Source: Pseudomonas fuscovaginae SE-1 (GTDB taxonomy: Bacteria; Pseudomonadota; Gammaproteobacteria; Pseudomonadales; Pseudomonadaceae). From it: a stretch of DNA of 64,000 nucleotides. Below are positions 48,156 through 57,903 of this stretch, piece after piece. The position numbers and the translations under genes were made by a program. Within the stretch, counting starts at the first letter, position 1. Every line of letters begins with the position of its first letter. Under the pieces are notes generated by a model. It saw nothing but the letters and a program-made list of their open reading frames with translations. It did not search any database and was not told where the DNA came from. The stretch is from contig NZ_AQOH01000287.1 of the NCBI RefSeq assembly GCF_000364705.1, positions 1 through 64,000 on the forward strand, in the 5' to 3' direction.

Positions 48156-48299
48156 TCCGGACGCGACTTCGCGGCTCCCCGCTCCTTCGGGGAACCGCGC
48201 GCTGCCGCCTCTACCGCCCCCCTGTCATTCCTGAGCCCCACGACGACTGCACACAGCTCCGGGAACGACGTTCAGTTCAGGCCGGGCCAGACGGCCCGG

Positions 48300-48413
48300 T
48301 CACTGATGGCTGACCCAGAACACCGCCGTGACCACCACCAGGATGATCAGGAACAGGATGGCCCAGGCATCGACCGCGCTGTCGCTTTTCCTTGTCTTGG
48401 TTGGATTGCTCAT
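48300..48413 (-). CDS. 37-residue single-pass membrane peptide
   Basis: Read on the minus strand from the ATG at 48413, the peptide begins MSNPTKTRKSDSAVDAW and continues into one strong helix (AILFLIILVVVTAVFWV) ending SHQ. GAGG lies 8 nt before the ATG. A polar, basic N-terminus plus one helix is the classic small membrane protein layout. I recall similar short ORFs near cysI in Pseudomonas but cannot name a family. It is divergent from cysI. Confidence 0.72.
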   Translation of the reverse strand: MSNPTKTRKSDSAVDAWAILFLIILVVVTAVFWVSHQ

Positions 48414-48529
48414 CGCATCGCCTCTTGTAGATTTTGTCGGTGATTGCTCGAAGACTCATCGACAGTTAAGACCACAATTGTCCCCATCACAACCAGGGGC
48501 TTTGCGGCTTGGCGGCGCATATCGATTTT

Positions 48530-48585
48530 GGTTATGTTCATATTCAAAAACATCATTTTTGCACATAACCGCAAACTGCTATCTT
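48530..48585 (+). promoter_or_regulatory. Candidate regulatory region of cysI
   Basis: GGTTATG (48530-48536) and CATAACC (48564-48570) form an inverted repeat, and inside it ATGTT-N10-AACAT resembles a LysR-type site. TATCTT (48580-48585) could be the -10. CysB control is a natural guess for this gene, but the site is unproven. The rest of the leader (to 48691) is GC-rich with small hairpins. Confidence 0.35.
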
Positions 48586-48691
48586 GCGCCGGCTCCCCCG
48601 GGAGTGCGCGGCCGTGCGCGCGGAATTGTTCAGGTCTGGCGAGGGCGCCCCGCCTTGCGGCAGACCTATAAAGCCTGAAAACAGGATCAAT

Positions 48692-50350
48692 ATGTACGTA
48701 TACGACGAGTACGATCAGCGAATCATCGAGGACCGCGTCAAGCAGTTCCGTGATCAGACCCGACGCTATCTGGCGGGCGAACTGAGCGAAGAAGAGTTCC
48801 GCCCCCTGCGCCTGCAAAATGGCCTCTACATCCAGCGCTTCGCGCCGATGCTGCGGGTCGCCGTGCCCTACGGCCAACTGACTTCGCGCCAGACGCGAAT
48901 GTTGGCCAAGATCGCCCGCGACTATGACAAGGGCTACGCCCACATCAGTACCCGGCAGAACGTCCAGTTCAACTGGCCGGCACTGGAAGACGTTCCGGAT
49001 ATCCTCGCGGAACTCGCCACCGTGCAGATGCACGCGATCCAGACCAGTGGCAACTGCCTGCGCAACGTGACCACCGACCAGTTCGCCGGCGTCGCCGCCG
49101 ACGAGTTGATCGACCCCCGCCCGTGGTGCGAAATCGTCCGTCAGTGGACCACCTTCCACCCGGAATTCGCCTACCTGCCGCGCAAGTTCAAGATCGCCAT
49201 CAACGGTTCGAGCTCCGACCGTGCGGCCATCGAAGTCCACGACATCGGCCTGGAAGCCGTCCGCAACGCCGCCGGCGAGCTGGGCTTCCGCGTGCTGGTC
49301 GGTGGCGGCCTGGGCCGTACCCCGGTGGTCGGTGCCTTCATCAACGAGTTCCTGCCGTGGCAGGACCTGTTGAGCTACCTCGATGCCATCCTGCGTGTGT
49401 ACAACCGCTATGGCCGTCGTGACAACAAGTACAAGGCGCGCATCAAGATCCTGGTCAAGGCCCTGACCCCGGAAGTCTTCGCCGAGAAGGTCGAGGCCGA
49501 AATGGTCCACCTGCGTGGCGGCCAGACCACCCTGACCGAAGCCGAAGTCCAGCGGATCGCCAAGCACTTCGTCGGCCCCGACTACAAGTCCCTGGTAGAT
49601 CAGAGCGCCGAGCTGGCCGCACTCGACCAGCAGCACCCGGGTTTTGCCCGCTGGCGCGCACGCAACACCCTCGCGCACAAGAAGCCGGGTTATGTCGCCG
49701 TGACCCTGTCGTTGAAACCGACCGGCGTTGCCCCGGGCGACGTCACCGACAAGCAGTTCGACGCGATCTCCGATCTCGCCGATCGCTACAGTTTCGGCCA
49801 GTTGCGCACCTCCCACGAGCAGAACATCATTCTCGCCGACGTCGAGCAGAGCAAGCTGTTCGAACTGTGGGGCGAACTGCGCGAGTATGGTTTCGCCACG
49901 CCGAACATCGGCCTGCTGACCGACATCATCTGCTGCCCGGGCGGTGACTTCTGCTCCCTGGCCAACGCCAAGTCGATCCCGATCGCCGAGTCGATCCAGC
50001 GCCGTTTCGACGACCTGGACTACCTGTTCGACATCGGCGAACTGGACCTGAACATCTCCGGCTGCATGAACGCCTGCGGTCACCACCACGTTGGTCATAT
50101 CGGCATTCTCGGGGTGGACAAGAAAGGTGAAGAGTTCTACCAGGTCTCCCTCGGCGGCAGCGCCAGCCGCGACGCCAGCCTGGGCAAGATCCTCGGCCCG
50201 TCCTTCGCCCAGGACGACATGCCCGACGTGATCTCGAAGCTGATCGACGTGTACGTGGAACAACGTACCGAAGACGAGCGCTTCATCGACACCTACCAAC
50301 GTATCGGCATCGACCTCTTCAAGGAACGCGTCTATGCAGCGAATCATTAA
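48692..50350 (+). CDS. cysI: Sulfite/nitrite reductase haemoprotein CysI
   Basis: The 552-residue enzyme reduces sulfite to sulfide for cysteine synthesis, using sirohaem coupled to a [4Fe-4S] cluster. Cluster ligands are visible as C415-x5-C421 (CPGGDFC) and C458-x3-C462 (CMNAC). The ferredoxin-like halves and sirohaem-binding STRQNVQFNW segment are also present. The ATG at 48692 has AGGA 6 nt upstream; an open extension to 48584 is not needed. It overlaps the DUF934 gene by 17 nt. Confidence 0.95.
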   Translation: MYVYDEYDQRIIEDRVKQFRDQTRRYLAGELSEEEFRPLRLQNGLYIQRFAPMLRVAVPYGQLTSRQTRMLAKIARDYDKGYAHISTRQNVQFNWPALEDVPDILAELATVQMHAIQTSGNCLRNVTTDQFAGVAADELIDPRPWCEIVRQWTTFHPEFAYLPRKFKIAINGSSSDRAAIEVHDIGLEAVRNAAGELGFRVLVGGGLGRTPVVGAFINEFLPWQDLLSYLDAILRVYNRYGRRDNKYKARIKILVKALTPEVFAEKVEAEMVHLRGGQTTLTEAEVQRIAKHFVGPDYKSLVDQSAELAALDQQHPGFARWRARNTLAHKKPGYVAVTLSLKPTGVAPGDVTDKQFDAISDLADRYSFGQLRTSHEQNIILADVEQSKLFELWGELREYGFATPNIGLLTDIICCPGGDFCSLANAKSIPIAESIQRRFDDLDYLFDIGELDLNISGCMNACGHHHVGHIGILGVDKKGEEFYQVSLGGSASRDASLGKILGPSFAQDDMPDVISKLIDVYVEQRTEDERFIDTYQRIGIDLFKERVYAANH

Positions 50351-50828
50351 GAACAACGAGGTGGTCGACGAGACCTGGCACCTGCTGCCCAAGGACGCGA
50401 CCCTCGACGGTATCACCAACTGCGACGACCTGATCGTCCCGCTGGCCCTGTGGCGCGACCACGGCCACGCCCTCAAGGCCCGCGACGGCGGCCTGGGCGT
50501 GTGGCTGGACGCCGACGAGGAAGCCGAAGAAATTGGTGACGACGTCAAACATTTCCAGGTGATCGCCCTGAACTTCCCGGCCTTCACCGACGGACGCAAC
50601 TACTCCAACGCCCGCCTGCTGCGCGACCGCTACGGCTTCAAGGGTGAACTGCGGGCGATCGGCGACGTGCTGCGCGACCAGTTGTTCTACCTGAGCCGCT
50701 GCGGTTTCGATGCTTTCGCCCTGCGTGCGGACAAGGACCCCTACGAAGCCCTGGAAAGCCTCAAGGACTTCTCGGTGACCTACCAGGCCGCCACCGACGA
50801 ACCGCTGCCGCTGTTCCGTCGTCGCTGA
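50334..50828 (+). CDS. DUF934 protein, CysI partner
   Basis: This 164-residue DUF934 protein always travels with cysI-type reductases in proteobacteria. Its role is unproven, perhaps in electron delivery or assembly. Features include LIVPLALWRDH, a central FPAFTDGRNYSNARLLRDR block and CGFDAFALR. It starts inside the 3' end of cysI (17-nt overlap), implying coupled translation. A GC-rich 10-bp hairpin without T-run follows at 50839-50859. Confidence 0.92.
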   Translation: MQRIIKNNEVVDETWHLLPKDATLDGITNCDDLIVPLALWRDHGHALKARDGGLGVWLDADEEAEEIGDDVKHFQVIALNFPAFTDGRNYSNARLLRDRYGFKGELRAIGDVLRDQLFYLSRCGFDAFALRADKDPYEALESLKDFSVTYQAATDEPLPLFRRR

Positions 50829-50838
50829 AACACCCAGG

Positions 50839-50859
50839 TCCGGGCTCACTGAGCCCGGA
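50839..50859. terminator. Hairpin after the cysI operon
   Basis: TCCGGGCTCA and TGAGCCCGGA are perfect arms around one base. There is no T-run, so this may be a processing or Rho-associated stem between convergent genes. Confidence 0.4.
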
Positions 50860-50944
50860 TCCGTCCTCCCCGATACCTGCCTGTCGCAAAACCCGGTTTT
50901 TGTATCTTTCGCGGATGAATCCGGCTCCCACAATCCCCCCTCTG

Positions 50945-53900
50945 TTACAGCTGGGTTTCGGGCGTTCGCTGCAGTATCTCCCTGGTCAGTTTTTCCAGTT
51001 CTTCGCGCTGCTCGTCACGCCAGGCCCTGAGTTCGTCGCCCATCTGCGCCTCCAGTTCGACATCGATGAATTCGTGCCAGGCGGGATCACGGCGACTGGT
51101 GCGGCGGGCATCGAGCGCCTGCACCGCGGCCTGGTGCCGATTGCCGATCGCCTCGAGGCGCTCGGGATAACGGTACCTCAGGTGGTCGCTCCAGAACTCG
51201 CGGGCCACCAGGGCCCGAACATAGTTCGGGGTGGTCTCCCGGTCGAGTACCTTGAGGTAGGCCGCATCCAGCGCCTCTTGCGTCACCTTGGCCAACTCGG
51301 TGAAGGTCATGTGGGTGGGTTGTCCCGGCAATCCGAGTCGGCTGGCCAGGCCGATACGATAGGCCAGCCGGACCTCCAGCGGGTCGACATGCGCCGCCGC
51401 GCCCTTGAGTCGCGCCTCGATATCGGCCTGCGCCAGGGCTTCGACCTGATCCAGGCGCCATAGCCCCCGGGCCAGCTTCAACAGGTTCGACTCGATGAGT
51501 GCCGGGCTGTCAGCCGCCATGACCCTGGCCTGGAAGACCAGGGTGCGGACCTCCATGTCACTGAAGATCAGTTCCGCACCATCGGAACAGGTCTGCGGCT
51601 GGGACGCCGCGACGAACAGTTCTTCGCGCAGGTCGGTGTACTGGCTGGCGGCGTCCAGCACCTGCCAGACCCGCGTGCTCAAGGCCTGCCGCGCCTCACG
51701 ATACTCGGCCGTGGCACTCAGGTCGGCCAGCAGGCGGAAAAAGTCCTCTCCCCCGCGCTCCCGGAACAAGGCCCGCCACTGCTGCTCTTTCTGCGCCACC
51801 TGCCCCTGCGCCAGGCCCTCGCTCCAGCGGTCATACTCCTTGAGTGATGGCGTGCGGCGAAACACATGGGTACGCCGCCGGGCTGGCGTATCGATACCGA
51901 AGTTGATCCCGGTCTGCTGTTCGTAACGCTCCAGGCGCTGCATGTCCGCGGTCGACAACGGCGGGTTGTCGTGGAGGTGGATCGCCCGGTTGATGCTGGT
52001 CGGGTTGGCATAGATGGACTCGGGAATCGTCGCGATCCGGTTGTCGCGCAGGTCGAGCAACTGCAGGCGACGCGCCTGCGACAACCCCGTGGGCCACTGA
52101 TCGATGCCGGTATGGCGCAACAACAGGTGCTCCAGGGCGGGCATGTCGCTGACATCCGGCGGCAACACCAGCGGGTTGTCCGAGAGGTTCAGGAACCTCA
52201 ACCGGGTCAGTCCGGCCAGAAGGCTGCGAGCCTGGGTATTCATCACGACCCGGTTGCCCGGCACGTGCAGGTGGACCAGTTCGGACATCTGCGCCAGCGC
52301 CGACGGCAGGCTGTCGAGATGGTTGAACCCCATCGACAACCAGCGCAACTGGCGGAAGTGGGCCAGAAACGACAGTTCGGTACTGCTGACGCCCATGTCA
52401 TTCATGAACAGAAAGCCCACGTGGCTGAAATCGGCCGTGATCGGTGGCAGGTCGCCAATACGCATGCCCAGCAGATCCAACTCATGGAAGTACTGGGCCC
52501 CCAGCCGATTGCGTGGCGACTGCCGACGCCAACAGGCCAGGATCGCTTCGGCCACCCGCTGCTTGTTGTCCATGACCACGGGAGCCACCTGCAGGCTGCC
52601 GCGCACCCGCCGCCAGGTCCGGCGCTGCACCCAGCTGTCGAGGGTGGCGAACAAGGTTTCATACTCCTCACGCCGTCGTTCGAGCTCCACCAGGCAGGCC
52701 GGTTCGGAAAGATCGAGCGAGGCAATGAACGTATGGACCTCCTCGTCGGAAAACCCCGGGTACAACCCACGGACCCGCTGTGTGAGGCGCGCGGAGTAGC
52801 CGAGCACCGCCCCACCGTCGCTCAGGGGGTAGCCGATACGCCCCGTGGCCAGGCGCATGGGTGGCCTGAACCGGTGATTGAACGGCGCCAGCCCCAGCAC
52901 ACGCTGGCCAACCTCGGGATCGCGGGTGATCCGGCGCACCGCTTCATCCCTGAACCAGTCGCCATCGACGCTCGCTCCAGGGGCGAGGCTCTCGCGCAGC
53001 GGTTGCGGCAAGGCCAGGGCCAACGCATCGAAAATGTCCTGTGCCGTCCCCAGAATCGTTCCTTCACGATCGAGCACGGTATATTGATGGCCCATCTTGA
53101 ACAGCACCCGGAAGGTCGACGCCTGCATCGGCCCCACCGCCTCGACCGCATTGCTGAGGATCCGCTGCCTGCGCAACTCTATGCGCACGCTCTTCGGCCA
53201 GCCGGGTAGCAGCTCGAGCGCATGCAGCGCCAGGCGATCGGCCTGCACGTCCTCATTGGCCGACAGATACCAGCTTTCACAGACCCGATTGAGCCTGAGT
53301 TGCTTGAGGTACCAGCGAGCCTCCTCGGCCAGGCGCAACGGCACCCGCTCCTTCAGTTGCTCCAGCTCCGCGCCATTGGCATGAGCGATCAGTTCTTTGG
53401 CGACGCTGGTGGGCAGACCGGGAAAGCTCTCCAGCAGGCGCTTTTCGACGGCGTCGTCGGTGATCTCGCTGGCCTCGTACAAGCTGTCGAACAACCACTG
53501 CCGGCGCTGCTCGGCCGCTTGCCGCAGGCGTTGGGCCAGCACCCTGCTGCGCTCGGCCCGCTCGGGCATTTCGGCGCCCAGCAGATCAAGACGCTCCGAC
53601 TCGCTCAGCATGCTCCAGGACAGGTTCAGTACATCACCCGACTTGAGTTGCGCCTCGCTGATCTGCAACGACGAGAATTGCTCCGAGGTGCGCACGCCAT
53701 ATTCCTGCAGGATGTCACCCTGGGCATTGAACAGATGGATGACGCGGTTACGCGGCCAGCCGGGCAATGACGTCAGCAGCCGCAGGCGCAGATCGCCCCA
53801 CTCCAGGGTCCGCGCCCGTGTGGCCGACGCATTGTCGATGAACTGCTCGATGCTCTGGTCGATCCTGAAGCGCTTGAGGGTATCGAGCAGCAGCGCCGGC

Positions 53901-55783
53901 GGACGCTGGTTGTCCACCAGGGACCGGCGCAAGGCATCCGTCTGGCTGCCATACAATTGCCGCACGTGCTGCAGGATGCGCCCGCCAAGCCCCGCTACCG
54001 GTCGCCCGAGAGACTGGAACAGTTGCATCGCGGTCCATTCTGCCGGCTGGGCATGCAACGTTTGCCAGGTACCGATGCCATTGTGTTTCAAGGCGGGCGC
54101 ATGGAAGGCAGCACCACCTGGGTGCTCGATTCGCCAGCATCGCTGCCGGTGATCGTAAGCGACCCTGTAGAACTTTCCTTCCAGTCGCAGATAATGCCTG
54201 CTCTCGAAGACATGGAACCCGGAGTCGTCGGGCGTCACCTCCTCCGGCAAGCGGGTACCTCGCACATAGGGGGTCAGGTCGGTGCTCCACAGTTGCCTGC
54301 GCCCCTCGACCTCGACCGGAACCAGGGAATCCACCGAGGGCGCCACGCTGATCGACTTGAACAACGCCCGGCCCCCACGTATCGCCAACGTTCCTGCGGC
54401 GAACATGGCGACGTTTTCCGCCACATCCATCAGGTAGTCGAGCGCTTCGCGCCTGTGCCCCAGGTGCCAGGCCTGCAAGCCGTTGTAGACGTCCCCGACC
54501 AGCTTCACCACGGTCGCTGCCAGGATGACCTCGCCGATCAGCGGCACGAACGACAGGGCCAGGGTCAGCACGTTCAGGCCAGCCTCGATATAGGCATCCT
54601 GCCGTGCCTGCCTGACCCGCGCATCGACATCGGCGGTGGGCACCACCAACTGCCGCGCATGAACCTTGATCTGCTGGTAGCGCAGTTGATGAAAGCTCTT
54701 GAATACATCCCCTTCGACCGGGATCTCCCGCAATTCGACGTAGCGCACGGGAGCTCCCATGGGCGAGGCGAAGCGCCTGAAGGTGATTCGAGTGTCGATG
54801 GTGCGCAGGAAACGCAAGCGATGTTCCGGGTGAATGAAACGGCTGAAGAAGTCCCTGTAACCCTGATCATGCAGCTTCAGGGCCAGGTCATGTTCAAGGG
54901 ACAGGAAACTCTTGTAGTGCCTGACAGGCGCCTCCGGGTCGCCCGGTATGTAGGCAATACAGGGAGCGAACGCATCCCCCGAGAGTTTCGCCCCGATCAC
55001 CAGCCAGCCGCTGGATTCGATGTCGAACAGCTTCATGCGACTGCAACGAACCTTTTCCCCGTCCAGCTTCAGCTCCGTATCGCCATTGGCCAGTCGTGTC
55101 AGCAGGTCATGCACCGCCACTGATATCGCACCTTTCATGCAGGCGATATCGGCACTGATCATCAGTGCGCGCCTGTCATAGTCGTGAAAACACCGCTCGA
55201 CCGGGGACAGGCCGCTCGCGGTGGGCGGCTCGGCGGGTTTGAAGACACTGTCGATATGTGCCTGGTACAGCCCACCGAGGTCCAGGTCGCGACAGAGTCT
55301 GGCGAAAATCTCCGGCGCGAGGATCAACCGCCGCCCGGGTATGGGCCCGGGGAAGCGGATGACGCTCCTGTCCTCGAGCGCTCCCGGCTCGGTTTCGTCG
55401 GCCTCGAAATTCTGCAGGGCCGCCTCCAGCAGCGTTTGCCGCTGCACGAAGGTGTAGAGCTTGCTCTCGAAAATGCTCAGCAGATAGGTCGAGTCGACCC
55501 TGATGAACTGGGCATGATCCACATCCAGGCCAGGGTTGAGGTGTTTTTCCAGGGCCGCGAGCAGCCGGGGCCGACAGAACTGCTCGATACTCCGCAGGCG
55601 GCCGAGTATCTGTTGCATTTCATACCGGGAGGTTTCCAGCGCCAGCAGGTGCTCGCGAAAGGTCTGACGCATGGCCGCGCTGGCCTTGTACAACCATTCG
55701 GGAATCTTTTCCCTGACCGTGTCGAAGTGCACCCCCAGCTCTGCAGGCGCAGCGCTGTCGACCGTGGAACTTGTTTCTGCCAT
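50945..55783 (-). CDS. Giant LRR protein with C-terminal NEL-type E3 ubiquitin ligase domain
   Basis: The 1612-residue protein has a long N-terminal region resembling the DUF6543/dermonecrotic-toxin-like part found in large Pseudomonas proteins. A hydrophobic stretch lies near 405-440 (LTLALSFVPLIGEVILAATVV). Leucine-rich repeats cover about 1112-1280 (LRWLSMGFNHLDSLPSAL, LRFLNLSDNPLVLPPDV, LQLLDLRDNRIATIPESI). A helical C-terminal domain contains the CxD motif at Cys1399 (QTCSDGAELIFSD), matching the catalytic motif of IpaH/SspH-type NEL ubiquitin ligases. No signal peptide, secretion gene or chaperone is adjacent. Such proteins are presumed effectors against eukaryotic cells. Start supported by GAGG 5 nt upstream of ATG. 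Confidence 0.85.
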   Translation of the reverse strand: MAETSSTVDSAAPAELGVHFDTVREKIPEWLYKASAAMRQTFREHLLALETSRYEMQQILGRLRSIEQFCRPRLLAALEKHLNPGLDVDHAQFIRVDSTYLLSIFESKLYTFVQRQTLLEAALQNFEADETEPGALEDRSVIRFPGPIPGRRLILAPEIFARLCRDLDLGGLYQAHIDSVFKPAEPPTASGLSPVERCFHDYDRRALMISADIACMKGAISVAVHDLLTRLANGDTELKLDGEKVRCSRMKLFDIESSGWLVIGAKLSGDAFAPCIAYIPGDPEAPVRHYKSFLSLEHDLALKLHDQGYRDFFSRFIHPEHRLRFLRTIDTRITFRRFASPMGAPVRYVELREIPVEGDVFKSFHQLRYQQIKVHARQLVVPTADVDARVRQARQDAYIEAGLNVLTLALSFVPLIGEVILAATVVKLVGDVYNGLQAWHLGHRREALDYLMDVAENVAMFAAGTLAIRGGRALFKSISVAPSVDSLVPVEVEGRRQLWSTDLTPYVRGTRLPEEVTPDDSGFHVFESRHYLRLEGKFYRVAYDHRQRCWRIEHPGGAAFHAPALKHNGIGTWQTLHAQPAEWTAMQLFQSLGRPVAGLGGRILQHVRQLYGSQTDALRRSLVDNQRPPALLLDTLKRFRIDQSIEQFIDNASATRARTLEWGDLRLRLLTSLPGWPRNRVIHLFNAQGDILQEYGVRTSEQFSSLQISEAQLKSGDVLNLSWSMLSESERLDLLGAEMPERAERSRVLAQRLRQAAEQRRQWLFDSLYEASEITDDAVEKRLLESFPGLPTSVAKELIAHANGAELEQLKERVPLRLAEEARWYLKQLRLNRVCESWYLSANEDVQADRLALHALELLPGWPKSVRIELRRQRILSNAVEAVGPMQASTFRVLFKMGHQYTVLDREGTILGTAQDIFDALALALPQPLRESLAPGASVDGDWFRDEAVRRITRDPEVGQRVLGLAPFNHRFRPPMRLATGRIGYPLSDGGAVLGYSARLTQRVRGLYPGFSDEEVHTFIASLDLSEPACLVELERRREEYETLFATLDSWVQRRTWRRVRGSLQVAPVVMDNKQRVAEAILACWRRQSPRNRLGAQYFHELDLLGMRIGDLPPITADFSHVGFLFMNDMGVSSTELSFLAHFRQLRWLSMGFNHLDSLPSALAQMSELVHLHVPGNRVVMNTQARSLLAGLTRLRFLNLSDNPLVLPPDVSDMPALEHLLLRHTGIDQWPTGLSQARRLQLLDLRDNRIATIPESIYANPTSINRAIHLHDNPPLSTADMQRLERYEQQTGINFGIDTPARRRTHVFRRTPSLKEYDRWSEGLAQGQVAQKEQQWRALFRERGGEDFFRLLADLSATAEYREARQALSTRVWQVLDAASQYTDLREELFVAASQPQTCSDGAELIFSDMEVRTLVFQARVMAADSPALIESNLLKLARGLWRLDQVEALAQADIEARLKGAAAHVDPLEVRLAYRIGLASRLGLPGQPTHMTFTELAKVTQEALDAAYLKVLDRETTPNYVRALVAREFWSDHLRYRYPERLEAIGNRHQAAVQALDARRTSRRDPAWHEFIDVELEAQMGDELRAWRDEQREELEKLTREILQRTPETQL

Positions 55784-55896
55784 GACCCTCGTCCTGGAAA
55801 TCCATTGAAGGCTCCAGCCTATCGAGGGCCTGGTGACAGGGGGGCGTACTTATTGCTGGTACCCTGGCTGCCGGGTGACGGCCAGGGCCAAGGGGG

Positions 55897-56928
55897 TTAC
55901 CAGAAGCGCTGGCGGGTCAGACGATGCCAGCCATTGAGCAGCACCCGTTCGAAGGACGCGCTGGCCGCCAGGCCAACGCGCTCCTGCAGGCTCTTGCGCT
56001 CGGCGTAGTGCAGGTGGAACAGCTCGGCGGTCTTGGCGCGCTCGGCCAGGTACTCGTCGCTGGTGCGCAGTTCGTCGACCAGTTGCTTGTCCAGCGCGGC
56101 GACGCCCAGCCAGACCTCGCCGGTGGCGATTTCGTCGATCGCCAGCTGCGGTCGGTAGCGGGCAACGAAGTTCTTGAACAACTGATGGGTGATGTCCAGG
56201 TCCTGCTGGAACTTCTCCCGGCCCTTGTCGGTGTTCTCGCCGAACACGGTCAGGGTGCGCTTGTACTCGCCAGCGGTCAGCACCTCGAAGTCGATATCGT
56301 GCTTCTTCAGCAGCTTGTTGACGTTGGGCAGTTGCGCCACCACGCCGATGGAACCGAGCACGGCGAACGGCGCGCTGATGATCTTGTCGCCGATACACGC
56401 CATCATGTAGCCGCCACTGGCCGCGACCTTGTCGATGCACACGGTCAGCGGCACCCCGGCCTGGCGGACACGTGCCAGTTGCGAGGAAGCCAGGCCGTAG
56501 CTGTGAACCATGCCACCGCCGCTTTCCAGGCGCAGCACCACTTCATCCTTGGGCGTGGCCAGGCTCAACAGCGCGGTGATTTCATGGCGCAGGCTCTCGG
56601 TGGCACTGGCCTTCACGTCACCATCGAAGTCCAGCACAAATACCCGGGACTTGGCCTGGGGCTGTTTCTTCTGCTTCTTCTGTTTCTTGTCGTCCTTGCC
56701 CTGCTCTCTGCGCAAGGCCTTGAGCTGGTCCTTGTCCAGCAAGGTCTGCTCCAGGCGCTCGCGCAGGCCCTTGTAGAATTCGTTCAGCTTGCTGACCTGC
56801 AACTGGCCGGCGGAACGGCGCCGCCCCTTGCTGCGCAACGAAGCCGCCACCACCAGCACCACGATGATCGCGATGACCAGCGTGACAGTCTTGGCCAGAA
56901 AACTGGCGTATTCGGAGAAAAACTCCAC
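55897..56928 (-). CDS. sohB: Inner-membrane peptidase SohB
   Basis: SohB is a membrane-anchored S49 (protease IV-type) serine peptidase that faces the periplasm. The 343-residue protein has an N-terminal helix (TLVIAIIVVLVVAASL), a basic linker (KKQKKQKKQ) and the peptidase fold. The nucleophile is Ser171 (VAASGGYMMAC), with general base Lys223 (TAGEYKRT) 52 residues later, the usual spacing. It lies 113 nt downstream of the LRR protein gene and is probably independent. Confidence 0.95.
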   Translation of the reverse strand: MEFFSEYASFLAKTVTLVIAIIVVLVVAASLRSKGRRRSAGQLQVSKLNEFYKGLRERLEQTLLDKDQLKALRREQGKDDKKQKKQKKQPQAKSRVFVLDFDGDVKASATESLRHEITALLSLATPKDEVVLRLESGGGMVHSYGLASSQLARVRQAGVPLTVCIDKVAASGGYMMACIGDKIISAPFAVLGSIGVVAQLPNVNKLLKKHDIDFEVLTAGEYKRTLTVFGENTDKGREKFQQDLDITHQLFKNFVARYRPQLAIDEIATGEVWLGVAALDKQLVDELRTSDEYLAERAKTAELFHLHYAERKSLQERVGLAASASFERVLLNGWHRLTRQRFW

Positions 56929-57135
56929 AGTAGCTCCTTAAAAATCCAGACAGCCCCGGTTCCGGCGGCTTGACGCCACCAAGCATACCGTCGGTACAGC
57001 CCTGCGGCCAGCCGCCTTCATCGCGCGATACAAGTCTCTAACAGACATTTCAAACGAGCGTATGTTTTTTCATTGACAGGCATCCGGCATCCTCATAACC
57101 TCGTTGGAACTTCAACGTACCGGGATGACGCGGAC

Positions 57136-57846
57136 GTGGGCAGCATCTATCTGATTCGACATGGCCAGGCCTCCTTCGGTGCGGACGACTATGACGTCCT
57201 CTCGCCGACCGGCGAGCGCCAGGCGCAGGTTCTCGGCCAGCACCTGGCCGAGCTGGGCCTGGGTTTCGATCGCTGCCTGGCCGGTGACCTGCGCCGCCAG
57301 CAGCACACCGCGGAACTGGCCCTGGAACAGTTCGCCCGGGTCGGCATGCCGGTGCCACCGCTGGAGATCGACAGCGCCTTCAATGAGTTCGATGCCGACG
57401 CGGTGATCCGCGCCCTGCTGCCGGCCATGCTGCCGGACGAACCCGAGGCCCTGCATATCCTGCGCAACGCCGCGCAGAACCGTGGCGAGTTCCAGCGCAT
57501 CTTCGCCCTGATCATCGCGCGCTGGCTCGATGGCAGCCACGACCCGGCGGGCCTGGAAAGCTGGCCGGGCTTCGTCGAGCGGGTCAACGGCGGTCTGCAA
57601 CGGATCCTGGACAGTGCCGACAACACCCAGAAGATCGCCGTGTTCACCTCCGGCGGAACCATCACCGCCCTGCTCCACCTGATTACCCGGATACCCGCCA
57701 GGCAGGCTTTCGAGCTGAACTGGCAGATCGTCAACACCTCGCTCAGCCAGCTCAAGTTCCGTGGCCGCGAGGTGGCCCTGGCTTCCTTCAACAGTCAAAC
57801 CCATTTGCAACTGCTGAAGGCGCCGGAACTCATCACTTTCCGCTGA
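57136..57846 (+). CDS. Histidine phosphatase superfamily protein
   Basis: The GTG at 57136 places the catalytic motif YLIRHGQAS at the usual N-terminal position (236 residues). The frame is open upstream to 57073 without better signals. RHG supplies the phospho-histidine, and the second core histidine is probably replaced or shifted in the VFTSGGTITALLHL segment, where the canonical SHGG is TSGG. That would alter or impair catalysis. It lies 57 nt upstream of the SCP2 gene and may be cotranscribed. The substrate is unknown. Confidence 0.85.
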   Translation: MGSIYLIRHGQASFGADDYDVLSPTGERQAQVLGQHLAELGLGFDRCLAGDLRRQQHTAELALEQFARVGMPVPPLEIDSAFNEFDADAVIRALLPAMLPDEPEALHILRNAAQNRGEFQRIFALIIARWLDGSHDPAGLESWPGFVERVNGGLQRILDSADNTQKIAVFTSGGTITALLHLITRIPARQAFELNWQIVNTSLSQLKFRGREVALASFNSQTHLQLLKAPELITFR

Positions 57847-57903
57847 GTACCGGCCAACCGTGACCCTTGGGGTCGCTGTAATTACCCATAAAAGGATCGA
57901 ATC

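Noticed and set aside
48277..48459. 60-residue minus-strand frame overlapping the small membrane peptide
   Set aside because: Its translation is rich in Lys, Arg, Gly and Pro without structure. The frame giving the 37-residue peptide has the ribosome-binding site and a clean helix.
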